NCBI GenBank assembly: GCA_900553635.1
Contig: USDU01000001.1
Coordinates: forward strand, 1 to 40,199
Direction: 5' to 3'
Source: an uncultured Lachnospiraceae bacterium
GTDB lineage: Bacteria > Bacillota_A > Clostridia > Lachnospirales > Lachnospiraceae
DNA length: 40,199 nucleotides
The notes beneath the pieces were generated by a model, which was not told the DNA's origin, made no database searches, and was given only the letters and a program-made list of their open reading frames with translations. Of this stretch, positions 31,627 through 39,147 are shown piece by piece (positions within the stretch are counted from its first letter, which is position 1; each line of letters opens with the position of its first letter). A program made the translations under genes and the position numbers.

Positions 31627-32067
31627 TTACAATTCGCCGTCATCACTGATAACGATGGGATCTGCCTGCAGCTCATTAATCACTGTGATGGTTTCCTTTG
31701 CTTCCTCTACCGCCAGCCGGAGCTGTCTCAGATTTTCTTCCCGATCCTCTGTGAAATCCATCATAGCCACTGACACCAGCAATCCCAGGTTCAGACCGCT
31801 TATCAGATATAGTTCCGGTCGCTCTGCCAGCAATGCAATGGCCGCCTGTGTGGTGCTGCCACCCGGAAGATCTGTAAGCAAAACCGTAGGCGCGTCATTT
31901 TCAAATGAGGCAAGGGCATCATTCAGCATCTGTCTGGTCTGCGCTGCACTTTCCTCCAGCGTAATACTCAATGCCTTCAGATTCTGCACATCACCGAGAA
32001 TAAATCTGCAGGACTGCGCAATTCCTTTGGAAAATTCTCCGTGTGTCAGTAAAACAATGTTCTTCAT
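31627..32067 (-). CDS. PTS system mannose/fructose family IIA component
   Basis: A 146-residue IIA protein with the phosphorylated His9 in IVLLTHGEFSKG, the SorF/ManX-type IIA motif. LLTDLPGGSTTQAAIALLAERPELYLISGLNLGLLVSV matches the alpha/beta doubly wound fold of the EIIA-man family. It accepts phosphate from HPr. ATG 32067 is preferred: AGGAGG lies 5 bases ahead, whereas the GTG at 32073 would sit too close to it. It is the first gene of the PTS/SIS operon. Confidence 0.9.
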   Translation of the reverse strand: MKNIVLLTHGEFSKGIAQSCRFILGDVQNLKALSITLEESAAQTRQMLNDALASFENDAPTVLLTDLPGGSTTQAAIALLAERPELYLISGLNLGLLVSVAMMDFTEDREENLRQLRLAVEEAKETITVINELQADPIVISDDGEL

Positions 32068-32080
32068 AAGCACCTCCTGT

Positions 32081-32098
32081 TAAATGTATATACATTTA
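32081..32098 (-). promoter_or_regulatory. Perfect 18-bp palindrome, probable GntR/HutC operator
   Basis: TAAATGTATATACATTTA is its own reverse complement and lies 13 bases upstream of the PTS IIA start, between that gene and a divergent HutC-type GntR regulator. Its GTATATAC core fits HutC-subfamily sites. A second AATGTATAG half-copy lies at about 32110-32118. A minus-strand TTGACA (32127-32132) is a likely -35 for the PTS operon, but no -10 is well placed, so the promoter is uncertain. Confidence 0.75.
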
Positions 32099-32243
32099 AT
32101 TATAAACTACTATACATTCTTCCGTTTGTCAATATCTTTTTATATACTTTTATAATTTTTTTAGAGATTCTTTATACTTTTCGTAATTTTGACCATAGTA
32201 TTTTTTGATTTCTATTTTTATTCCGTGTTTTTTGTGGCTTGCC

Positions 32244-32272
32244 TTGACATTTTCCGGTGTTAAAGCTATCCT
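32244..32272 (+). promoter_or_regulatory. Sigma-A promoter of the GntR gene
   Basis: TTGACA (32244-32249), a 17-bp spacer and TATCCT (32267-32272) on plus, about 52 bases upstream of the start codon. Confidence 0.7.
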
Positions 32273-32323
32273 AAACATATACAAATTCATCTTAATCTAT
32301 AGACATTGACAAGGAGATTACTA

Positions 32324-33040
32324 TTGAAAAACACACCCCGGTATCTTGTAATCGCACAGGATATCATCAATCAGATTCAGGAAGGGAAGCTTCATCCGGG
32401 CGATCAACTGATGACCGAAGCCCAACTCTGTGAGAAGTACGATGTAAGCCGCATGACGGTCAATAAGGCTCTGACCGCCCTGGTTACCAAGGGCTTTATT
32501 CGCCGCGTCTCCGGAAAGGGTACCTTCATTCTGGATCAGCAGGTTACCAAATACATCGGAGCCATGTCTCCCGGAAGCTTCTCCCGGGATATGGAATCCA
32601 TCCACACCAAACCCGGCGCCATTCTTGTGGACTACCGTGTCATACGTGCCTCTGAGGTTCCTACGGTGGCTCAGCAGCTGGAGCTTTTAGAAAACGATTT
32701 TCTCCATTATATTCACCGTATCCGAACCAGTGATGGCGTCCGGATCGCACTGAGCCACACCTATATTCCGTGCAAATACCTTCCGGCCATCGACGTATCT
32801 GCTCTGGAGGGTTCTCTGTACGAATATCTGGATAAGGCTTACCACGTGCATCCTCAGGCCCAGGATTACAGCTTTGCCGCCCTGCTGCCCACCAACCGGC
32901 AAAAGGAGCTGCTTCAGGTGGACTCCTGTGCTCTGTTAAAATCTTCCCATCGAAGTATTATCGAGACAGGTGCGCTCTTTGAATATACCGAGACCTATTA
33001 CGCCGGGAATCGTTTTACTTACAAGTTTTCGCCACAGTAA
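32324..33040 (+). CDS. GntR-family regulator, HutC subfamily (UTRA domain)
   Basis: A 238-residue repressor-type regulator. The N-terminal winged helix-turn-helix is at about 5-70 (YLVIAQDIINQIQEGKLHPGDQL, then KYDVSRMTVNKALTALVTKGFIRRVSGKGTFI). The UTRA ligand domain spans about 95-235, with YIHRIRTSDGVRIALSHTYIP, EGSLYEYL and a final YAGNRFTYKFSPQ. UTRA domains bind sugar phosphates, and the gene is divergent from the PTS operon, which it presumably represses until the sugar-phosphate appears. Start: TTG at 32324 follows AAGGAG by 7 bases; the upstream TTG at 32306 lacks a site. Confidence 0.88.
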   Translation: MKNTPRYLVIAQDIINQIQEGKLHPGDQLMTEAQLCEKYDVSRMTVNKALTALVTKGFIRRVSGKGTFILDQQVTKYIGAMSPGSFSRDMESIHTKPGAILVDYRVIRASEVPTVAQQLELLENDFLHYIHRIRTSDGVRIALSHTYIPCKYLPAIDVSALEGSLYEYLDKAYHVHPQAQDYSFAALLPTNRQKELLQVDSCALLKSSHRSIIETGALFEYTETYYAGNRFTYKFSPQ

Positions 33041-33110
33041 TAAAACTTCCCGGATTCGCGATATTGTTCCAATTTTTCTCAAAGCATTATTATGTAACAT
33101 TTCTTCTCCT

Positions 33111-33171
33111 AAAAAAATAAAAGTTGATATTTCAACCATTAATTCATAGCAATTTGGTTGAAATGTCAACT
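33111..33171. terminator. Bidirectional terminator between convergent GntR and asparaginase genes
   Basis: A 17-bp stem pairs 33122-33138 with 33155-33171 (AGTTGATATTTCAACCA / TGGTTGAAATGTCAACT, one G-U). The T-rich tract is best on minus (33111-33121), serving the asparaginase gene. The remainder of 33041-33195 holds nothing else. Confidence 0.85.
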
Positions 33172-33195
33172 ATTATTTAAGTATCCACCACGCTA

Positions 33196-34197
33196 TTACA
33201 GTCTTCCGGACACTTCCCCGCAGTAATTCCGCGCAAAGATTTCCTTTACCTCCGCCGGGTCCTCTGTCTGTCCCAGTGCCCACATCATTTTCGTCACAAT
33301 GGCTTCCGTAGTCATATCGCGGCCCGGAATGACGCCGCAGTCCAGAAGCTTGCGGCCCACCTCATAGAGGGACAGATCGCTCTTCTCATAGAGACACTGG
33401 CTGCACACCGCAATGCTGACCCCATGATCCGTCAGCTTCTTCAGCTTGGGAAGGAGGTTCCGCCGTTCAAAATGGGTGCCGCCCGCGCCAAAGGCCTCGA
33501 TGACAACGCCCCGGTATCCAAGCTCCAGCAGGCTGTCAAAAATCTCCGGCCTGGTTCCCGGAATCAGCTTCATCAGAAATACGTCCGTACAGAGTTTATT
33601 TTTCAGTTCAAAGGGAGCCGCCGCTTCTTCTCCCGCCCGGCTGTGTTCCAGGTGTACGCCGTCCGCATAGATTTTCCCGATATAGGGCGCGGAAATGCTT
33701 TCAAAGGCGTCAAAGCCCATGGTCCGCACCTTTACCGCGCGGCAGCCGCCCATAATCTTATCGTCAAAGGCCACCATCACCCCGCTCAGACCTGCGTCCA
33801 CCGCCGCGAAGGCCGTCTGCAGGTTCCGCTTGGCGTCGGTAAACATCTGGTCGATGGGAATCTGCGCTCCGGTCAGCACCACCGGCTTCGTCAGGTTCTG
33901 CAGCATATAGCTGAGGGCGGAAGCCGTATACGCCATGGTATCTGTGCCGTGGGTGATGATGATACCGTCATAATCCGGCAGCGCCTCCGCCACCTGCTCT
34001 GCCATAAACTGCCATTCCTCCGGCTGAATATTGGAGCTGTCCAGATTCAGGATATCCCGGCTTTCGATCGCGAAGCCTTCCCGCAGCTCCGGCATCCAGT
34101 CCAGAATTCCGTCTCCGGACATTCCCGGGGTCAGCCCCTCCTCTGAATGGGTACAGGCAATGGTTCCGCCTGTCGCCAGCAATAATACCTTTTTCAT
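33196..34197 (-). CDS. ansA: L-asparaginase, type I-like (cytoplasmic)
   Basis: A 333-residue asparaginase/glutaminase family enzyme, of normal length and without a signal peptide, so cytoplasmic. Nucleophile Thr12 is in LLATGGTIAC, and the second catalytic motif ITHGTDTMAYTASAL holds Thr85/Asp86, with the accompanying Lys in FTDAKRNL near 117. It hydrolyses L-asparagine to aspartate and ammonia; related enzymes act on fructose-asparagine in Salmonella fra systems (periplasmic FraE), but nothing here proves that. It follows the FCD-type GntR gene by 15 bases, in one operon behind a palindromic operator. Confidence 0.92.
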   Translation of the reverse strand: MKKVLLLATGGTIACTHSEEGLTPGMSGDGILDWMPELREGFAIESRDILNLDSSNIQPEEWQFMAEQVAEALPDYDGIIITHGTDTMAYTASALSYMLQNLTKPVVLTGAQIPIDQMFTDAKRNLQTAFAAVDAGLSGVMVAFDDKIMGGCRAVKVRTMGFDAFESISAPYIGKIYADGVHLEHSRAGEEAAAPFELKNKLCTDVFLMKLIPGTRPEIFDSLLELGYRGVVIEAFGAGGTHFERRNLLPKLKKLTDHGVSIAVCSQCLYEKSDLSLYEVGRKLLDCGVIPGRDMTTEAIVTKMMWALGQTEDPAEVKEIFARNYCGEVSGRL

Positions 34198-34212
34198 TCT
34201 CTTTGTTCCTCC

Positions 34213-34872
34213 TTACCCCTGCCAGTGCGCTGCCGCCCGGTCATGAAAATACAGTCGGTATTCCACACCGCTCAGTTCTTTATCCACAAAGGCTCTCGCT
34301 TTTTCCACGTCCCGCTTCTTCAAAGCATCCACCAGCTCCAGATGGGCTTCCATAGCCCCCACCGCATCCGCGCTTTTCCAGTCCCGCACCAGCACCCGGC
34401 GCAGCTTGTTCAGGGTTCCCTCCAGGGTGGAAATCAGATAGGGATTCCGGGACAGATAGGCGACCGACATATGAAACTGCATATTCATGTCGCTGTACTG
34501 CCGGTAGGTGCCCTCCTTCATGGCCGCTATCTGCTTATGTACCTCCGCCTCCAGGTGTTCCAGCTCCTCTTTCCCCGCGTACTGGATCGCCAGCTCTGCA
34601 GAGGCCTTTTCCAGGATTCCCCGGAACTGAAACAGGCTCTGCAGCTCCGCCACTGAAAGCCCTCTGACCAGATAGCCCTTGTTGGGAATCTTGTCCAGGA
34701 ATCCCTCCATACAGAGGTAATTCAGCGCCTCCCGGGACGGCGTCTTGCTGACGCCGAACTTTTCTGAAATCTCCGCCTCGGTAATCATATCATTTTCCTC
34801 ATAAACCCAGTTGATGATATCCTCCCGCAAGGCTTCGAGGACCTTTTCTGTCATAGACTTCCGTTTCGCCAT
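34213..34872 (-). CDS. GntR-family regulator, FCD subfamily
   Basis: A 219-residue regulator. The winged helix-turn-helix lies at about 5-72 (EKVLEALREDIINWVYEENDMITEAEISEKFGVSKTPSREALNYLCMEGFL). The helical FCD effector domain is at about 80-210 (FRGILEKASAELAIQYAG, DMNMQFHMSVAYLSRNPYL, AMEAHLELVDALKKRDVEKARAFVDKEL), where Asp/His residues bind a metal and a carboxylate ligand. It should sense an organic acid such as aspartate, or a related metabolite, and control itself and the asparaginase gene. Its start has a good AGGAGG-like site. The promoter carries a 26-bp palindrome. Confidence 0.88.
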   Translation of the reverse strand: MAKRKSMTEKVLEALREDIINWVYEENDMITEAEISEKFGVSKTPSREALNYLCMEGFLDKIPNKGYLVRGLSVAELQSLFQFRGILEKASAELAIQYAGKEELEHLEAEVHKQIAAMKEGTYRQYSDMNMQFHMSVAYLSRNPYLISTLEGTLNKLRRVLVRDWKSADAVGAMEAHLELVDALKKRDVEKARAFVDKELSGVEYRLYFHDRAAAHWQG

Positions 34873-34914
34873 AATGAGCCTCCTGTATCTTAAGTCTGCC
34901 TGTTGTTTTTTTGG

Positions 34915-34940
34915 AATATCAGTGATATATCACTGATATT
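34915..34940. promoter_or_regulatory. 26-bp perfect palindrome, operator for the FCD-GntR
   Basis: Bases 34915-34940 form a perfect palindrome with arms ATATCAGTGATA/TATCACTGATAT around a central AT. It begins 3 to 4 bases downstream of the promoter's -10 and so covers the transcription start of the regulator-ansA operon. This position fits repression by the GntR at 34213. Confidence 0.8.
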
Positions 34941-34943
34941 TGT

Positions 34944-34972
34944 ATCGTACACCCGGGGATTTCCTGTGTCAA
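34944..34972 (-). promoter_or_regulatory. Sigma-A promoter of the GntR-ansA operon
   Basis: -35 TTGACA (34967-34972), a 17-bp spacer and -10 TACGAT (34944-34949) on minus. Confidence 0.8.
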
Positions 34973-34973
34973 T

Positions 34974-35020
34974 AGAAAGAGGACATTATCATACATTTTC
35001 TCTGATAATGTCCTCTTTCT
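34974..35020. terminator. Strong hairpin terminator after the dehydrogenase gene
   Basis: A perfect 18-bp stem AGAAAGAGGACATTATCA (34974-34991) / TGATAATGTCCTCTTTCT (35003-35020) lies between the stop of the gene at 35038 and the promoter at 34972. On minus the U-rich right arm runs into CTATT, adequate for termination. It insulates the next operon. Confidence 0.85.
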
Positions 35021-35037
35021 GTTTGTATCCTGTTATC

Positions 35038-36063
35038 TTATTTTTCCGGAGAAATAATATATTTTCCTTTTGCGCGAAGCTCCGGTTTTCCTAAGATATC
35101 TGCCAGCCTGTCCAGACCGCATACCTCATACACCATACTGCTTACATCCAGCCGACCAGAATCTATTAGATCCAGCGCTCTTTTCTGTGTATAAGGATTA
35201 ATATAAGAAGCCTTTAGTTCCAGTTCCTTCCGAAAGATTTCAAATGGCTTCACAGAAATCGTCTCATCTGGTTTAGTCAAACCGAACATCATAACAACTG
35301 CTTTATTTCCAGCAATATCGATGGCCTGTTCAATGGTAGACGGACGTCCCACACACTCAATAACTGTATTAATCCAGGTCATGCCCGCCTCCTTCAGGCG
35401 TGCTTTTACATCTTCATGAATCGGATCGATGCACACGTCAGCACCCAGCTTTTCCGCTACTTCACGTTTACTCTCCACTGGTTCCAGAAGCGCTATTTTC
35501 GCGGCTCCTGCCAGCCTTGCCAATTGAAGCTGTAACAGACCGATCATGCCTCCTCCGATGATGACTACCTGATGTCCCGGCTGAATCTCACACATATCCA
35601 TGCCATGCAGACAGCAGGCTACCGGTTCCGTCATGGCTCCCTGCTCAAATGTTGTATGCTCTCCCAGCTTGTAGACCTGACGCTCATCTACCGCGCAATA
35701 TTCTGCGAAACCGCCGTTTACAGTTGTTCCATAGCCAATCATATGCTCGCAGTAATGAGCTACTCCCTTTCTGCAGGGATCACATGCCCCGCAGTAGCAG
35801 TTCGGATCGATGCATACCCGGTCTCCCACCTGATAATGCTGCACTTCACTTCCTACTTCGGTTATCACGCCGGAAAATTCATGCCCCAGAATCGTCGGGG
35901 GCGTTACCTCTGCTGCTCCTTTGTCCCCTTCATAAATATGTACATCTGTTCCGCACACACCACAGGCCTTTACTTGAATCAATACATCTTTCGGTCCCAC
36001 CTTTGGCATCTCATGATCTTCAATTCTCAAATCATGTTTTCCGTAAAATACTGCACTTCTCAT
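35038..36063 (-). CDS. Zinc-dependent medium-chain alcohol/polyol dehydrogenase
   Basis: A 341-residue MDR-family enzyme. The catalytic zinc ligands are Cys37 (ACGVCGTD), His61 and Glu62 (ILGHEFSG); the structural zinc is held by the DPNCYCGACDPCRKGVAHYC cysteines. The Rossmann motif is VVIIGGGMIGLLQLQLARL at about 170-188, with an acidic LEPVESKREVA after strand 2 suggesting NAD+ preference. It resembles sorbitol/threonine-dehydrogenase-type enzymes that oxidise secondary alcohols. ATG 36063 has an AAGGAGAAAACC site; the longer start at 36168 reads through the SGNH gene. Last gene of the operon starting beyond 40199. Confidence 0.9.
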   Translation of the reverse strand: MRSAVFYGKHDLRIEDHEMPKVGPKDVLIQVKACGVCGTDVHIYEGDKGAAEVTPPTILGHEFSGVITEVGSEVQHYQVGDRVCIDPNCYCGACDPCRKGVAHYCEHMIGYGTTVNGGFAEYCAVDERQVYKLGEHTTFEQGAMTEPVACCLHGMDMCEIQPGHQVVIIGGGMIGLLQLQLARLAGAAKIALLEPVESKREVAEKLGADVCIDPIHEDVKARLKEAGMTWINTVIECVGRPSTIEQAIDIAGNKAVVMMFGLTKPDETISVKPFEIFRKELELKASYINPYTQKRALDLIDSGRLDVSSMVYEVCGLDRLADILGKPELRAKGKYIISPEK

Positions 36064-36079
36064 TCTGGTTTTCTCCTTT

Positions 36080-37213
36080 TTATTTTCCGCAAAGCAGGGA
36101 AAGATCGATCTGCTCTGCCAATGTTTTCCCGCCTTCGATACCCGGATGCAGTTTATCCTCTGAGCCACCCTTGGGGTTCAACCTGCTCTCGTCTGCGGGA
36201 TCCTTCGCCCAACTGTCAAAATCAAAAATTTCATCAAATACTGTCGACCGACGAAGCAAATCATTCACACAGTTACGTTTTTCTTCATGCCAGGGACGCC
36301 AGTGATCCTTACAGCCTTTGAACGGAAGCAGGGTCGCCGCATAAATATTTGTCTGATGATAGTGTGCCGTATCCGCGCAGCTTTCCAGGCCTGCCACTAT
36401 CTCTTCCGCACTGACCGCCTCCTCCGGGGGAGCTTCCCCTATTGCCGGATGTAGGATATCATTGATACCCTCTAACAAAATCACTGCGTCCGGTACAAAT
36501 CCATTTGCAAATACGTCCCGCTCAAAACGGACAATTCCACGCTCTCCGAACCAGCCTCCATGTCCGGAACCCACGGAAGCATCATGCAAAAGCCGGTTTC
36601 CACAAATCCCCATATTCAGTAACGTTACCCTGCCCTGATACGTCTCCAGCAATCGCTCTGCAAATGGAGCTGTCCACCGGGACATATGGGTAATGGAATC
36701 CCCAAAAGCTACTACTGTAAAGACAGATTCTTCCGTCCACACAGCGATTTGATCCAGACCCGTCACACATTGATGTAATGGTTCTTTTTCAAAAAAACTT
36801 CCGGTCAATCCACCTTCATTTTTCGAATACCATACACCCGTCATGGAATTTGCCAGAAAGGTACAGGCACTCTTCACCACATTCTTTCCGGACCATCGAA
36901 GCTTGATCTGTATCTTTTGCCCTGCTTCTGCCTTCTGGATCACTTCATCTGACCAGATCCTTTTTCCAGGTGCTACTGCTATCCGACGCTGTCCGTTCAC
37001 AGTGACAGGACATTTTCCCCCATCTCTGACCACAAGCCATGCCTCTTCTATATGAAGTGTTTCTGTTCCGAAGGTATTCTGGAATCTTATCTTAAATGCT
37101 TCGCATGGCGGAAACGCACAGATCTCCACATACTCTGTCTCATTTTCCACATAAAGCGGGAATGCCCCGAAATCCAGACTTCGGTATCCCCAGATACTGT
37201 ACCAGTTTTTCAA
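36080..37213 (-). CDS. SGNH/GDSL-family hydrolase
   Basis: A 377-residue protein with an N-terminal beta-rich domain (about 1-155; SIWGYRSLDFGAFPLY, then a jelly-roll-like stretch) and a C-terminal SGNH hydrolase domain. Block I is FGDSIT with Ser173, block II CGNRLL with Gly205/Asn206, block III EGINDI with Asn251, block V DKLHPGIEGGK with Asp/His near the C-terminus. Such enzymes deacetylate or de-esterify sugars; a two-domain layout is like some carbohydrate esterases. No signal peptide is seen. The start is a TTG at 37213 overlapping the FAD-gene stop; its ribosome site is poor, so translation is probably coupled to the upstream gene. Confidence 0.82.
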   Translation of the reverse strand: MKNWYSIWGYRSLDFGAFPLYVENETEYVEICAFPPCEAFKIRFQNTFGTETLHIEEAWLVVRDGGKCPVTVNGQRRIAVAPGKRIWSDEVIQKAEAGQKIQIKLRWSGKNVVKSACTFLANSMTGVWYSKNEGGLTGSFFEKEPLHQCVTGLDQIAVWTEESVFTVVAFGDSITHMSRWTAPFAERLLETYQGRVTLLNMGICGNRLLHDASVGSGHGGWFGERGIVRFERDVFANGFVPDAVILLEGINDILHPAIGEAPPEEAVSAEEIVAGLESCADTAHYHQTNIYAATLLPFKGCKDHWRPWHEEKRNCVNDLLRRSTVFDEIFDFDSWAKDPADESRLNPKGGSEDKLHPGIEGGKTLAEQIDLSLLCGK

Positions 37214-38580
37214 TCCTTAATCACTGCTCCCTGTCTAGTCAACGTCTCTCTCAGCTTCTCCGTCGGTACATCCCCGGCTTCACAGCCTTCTCCCAGCGCC
37301 AACGCTGCCGCAGTTCCCGCTGCCTGTCCTGTAGCAATGCAGCAGGGAATCACCCGGTAACTGGCTGCCGCGCCAGAGGTTCCGCTGATGCATCTTCCGG
37401 CTACTAGCAGGTTCTCTATCTTTTCCGGAACCAGGCAGCGGAATGGAATCGTATAGTAATCATTCACCTGGTGGAAAGTTGCTCCGCCGCCCTCTGAATT
37501 ATGAATATCTATAGCATAAGCAAAGGTACAGATGGCATCCTCAAAATGCTTTCTATCCAGGATATCCTCTGTAGTCAGCTTATACCGTCCCTTGATATGT
37601 CTTGTTTCCCGTACACCCAGACGAGAGGCCATCTCAATTAGCTCAATATTCTCACACCCTGGAACATACTTCTGCAGAAAATGAAGTACTTCAAATACCT
37701 GACGGCGGCCTTCCATGACAGCCTTGCTGATTTCCTCTGTCCTGGTTGCGTCTACGTAAGCCATACGGGTAGTATTGATTTTCCAGCGGCCTTTAATGGG
37801 TTCCTCATAATTTCCCACCTCGTGGCGGTCGATATCCCAGTCGCCGTTGGCGCGTGCTTCTTTAATATACCAGGACCAGCAGTTTTCGCCCGGAATTCCC
37901 AGCTCGCCCTTCGCTTTTTTCTCCTCCAAAGCGCCCACAAACTTCTCCCGATCGATATTGCCTACTTCAAAGAACAGGGTAACCGGCTGCATTACTCCAT
38001 CCTTCTCATCGCCCTTTATGAAATCACCGCCTGCAAAGTAAACCACGTCTGCATCTCCGGTACAGTCGATATAGGTCTTTGCGCAAAATACTGCCATTCC
38101 CTCTTTCATGGCTGCCACTACGCCTGTAATCTTCCCTCCATCAGTCAGCACATCACATACCTGTACATCATACAGGATTTCTGCACCGGCCTCACGTACC
38201 ATTTCCTCCATTACTACTTCCAATATTTCTGAAGAAAATGGCGTCACATGACAATGACTTTTTATATAGTACGAACTGTAGGTGCTCATACCTTCTACTC
38301 TGGAAGGATGAATAGCGCCTCCGCGCTCCTCTGTACGGGTACAGAGTTCATCAAAAATTCCTTTCACAATCTGCTCTGTCGGCTCGTCGTTATAGCAGGT
38401 CATAAATGGACCCACCAGACCTCCGGTCGCCATTCCGCCCAGCATCTGCTCCCGCTCAATTAACAAAGTTTTCGCTCCGTTCCGTGCAGCAGCCACCGCT
38501 GCTCCAAACCCGGCAGAACCGCCTCCGATCACCAGCACATCTGTCTCTATAATTCTGTCAATCTGCTTCGTATACTGCAT
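37210..38580 (-). CDS. FAD-dependent oxidoreductase (FAD_oxidored family)
   Basis: A 456-residue flavoprotein. The dinucleotide-binding motif VLVIGGGSAGFGAAVAAARNG is at about 16-36, followed by LLIEREQMLGGMATGG, where GGM..G is typical of this family. Downstream, TYIDCTGDADVVYFAGG and LLVAGRCISGTSGAAASYRVIPCCIATGQAAGTAAALAL are the characteristic C-terminal FAD contacts of FAD_oxidored-type enzymes. The reaction is unknown. It is translationally coupled to the SGNH gene (4-base overlap) and overlaps the HExxH gene's 3' end by 23 bases. ATG 38580 has an AAGGAGG site. Confidence 0.88.
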   Translation of the reverse strand: MQYTKQIDRIIETDVLVIGGGSAGFGAAVAAARNGAKTLLIEREQMLGGMATGGLVGPFMTCYNDEPTEQIVKGIFDELCTRTEERGGAIHPSRVEGMSTYSSYYIKSHCHVTPFSSEILEVVMEEMVREAGAEILYDVQVCDVLTDGGKITGVVAAMKEGMAVFCAKTYIDCTGDADVVYFAGGDFIKGDEKDGVMQPVTLFFEVGNIDREKFVGALEEKKAKGELGIPGENCWSWYIKEARANGDWDIDRHEVGNYEEPIKGRWKINTTRMAYVDATRTEEISKAVMEGRRQVFEVLHFLQKYVPGCENIELIEMASRLGVRETRHIKGRYKLTTEDILDRKHFEDAICTFAYAIDIHNSEGGGATFHQVNDYYTIPFRCLVPEKIENLLVAGRCISGTSGAAASYRVIPCCIATGQAAGTAAALALGEGCEAGDVPTEKLRETLTRQGAVIKD

Positions 38581-39136
38581 GATTTTCCTCCTTCTCTTTC
38601 AACCCCTTTTCCCAACATACCCATGCAAATGCATTCGCTCCTATCTCGCTCAGTGCCGGAACCCCCGTTTTCCCAACGCAGATTGGCCCAATTTTCAGAA
38701 TAGGGACCTGATATCTTGCCGATAGCATACCAATCTGATTCTGCTCCAGATAATGAAAATACTCATGATAAAGAATCAGGTTCAGCCCATTCTCATAAGA
38801 CATTTCATTGTGCTCACTCCAGAGTTTCACTGATTTCTTATATATGGTCAGCTGATTTTTCCCGGACAAATATTCACAGAAATACCGGTATTTTCCCAGC
38901 ACATTATCGACATCTTCACAAGTAATTTTTACCTGATCCTTTTTCAGAATGTCCAGCATAGCAGGAAGCTCATTCTCCCGGTACTGCTCCAGGAACTGCT
39001 CTGCCTGAGCTTTCCCAACTGCCCAGGCCATTTCAAAAACATCTCTTATCTTATCTTTTGGTATCTTATGAATCATATAATCTGTCAGCAAAATCTGCAT
39101 ACTGCTCTCTTTATCAGGAAAAGGATATTGCTTCAT
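38558..39136 (-). CDS. Uncharacterised protein with HExxH motif
   Basis: A 192-residue protein that I cannot assign. The motif HEYFH at 124-128, in LILYHEYFHYLEQ, is the zincin HExxH signature; a third ligand could be Glu163 in SEIGANAFAWVC (about 162-173), as in gluzincin-like folds. There is no signal peptide, so it is cytoplasmic. It lies between the hydantoinase-like gene (11 bases upstream) and the FAD-dependent oxidoreductase, whose start is inside its last 23 bases. The product could be a small metallopeptidase, or a metal-binding accessory whose motif is coincidental. Confidence 0.65.
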   Translation of the reverse strand: MKQYPFPDKESSMQILLTDYMIHKIPKDKIRDVFEMAWAVGKAQAEQFLEQYRENELPAMLDILKKDQVKITCEDVDNVLGKYRYFCEYLSGKNQLTIYKKSVKLWSEHNEMSYENGLNLILYHEYFHYLEQNQIGMLSARYQVPILKIGPICVGKTGVPALSEIGANAFAWVCWEKGLKEKEENHAVYEAD

Positions 39137-39147
39137 ATAGTTCTCCT

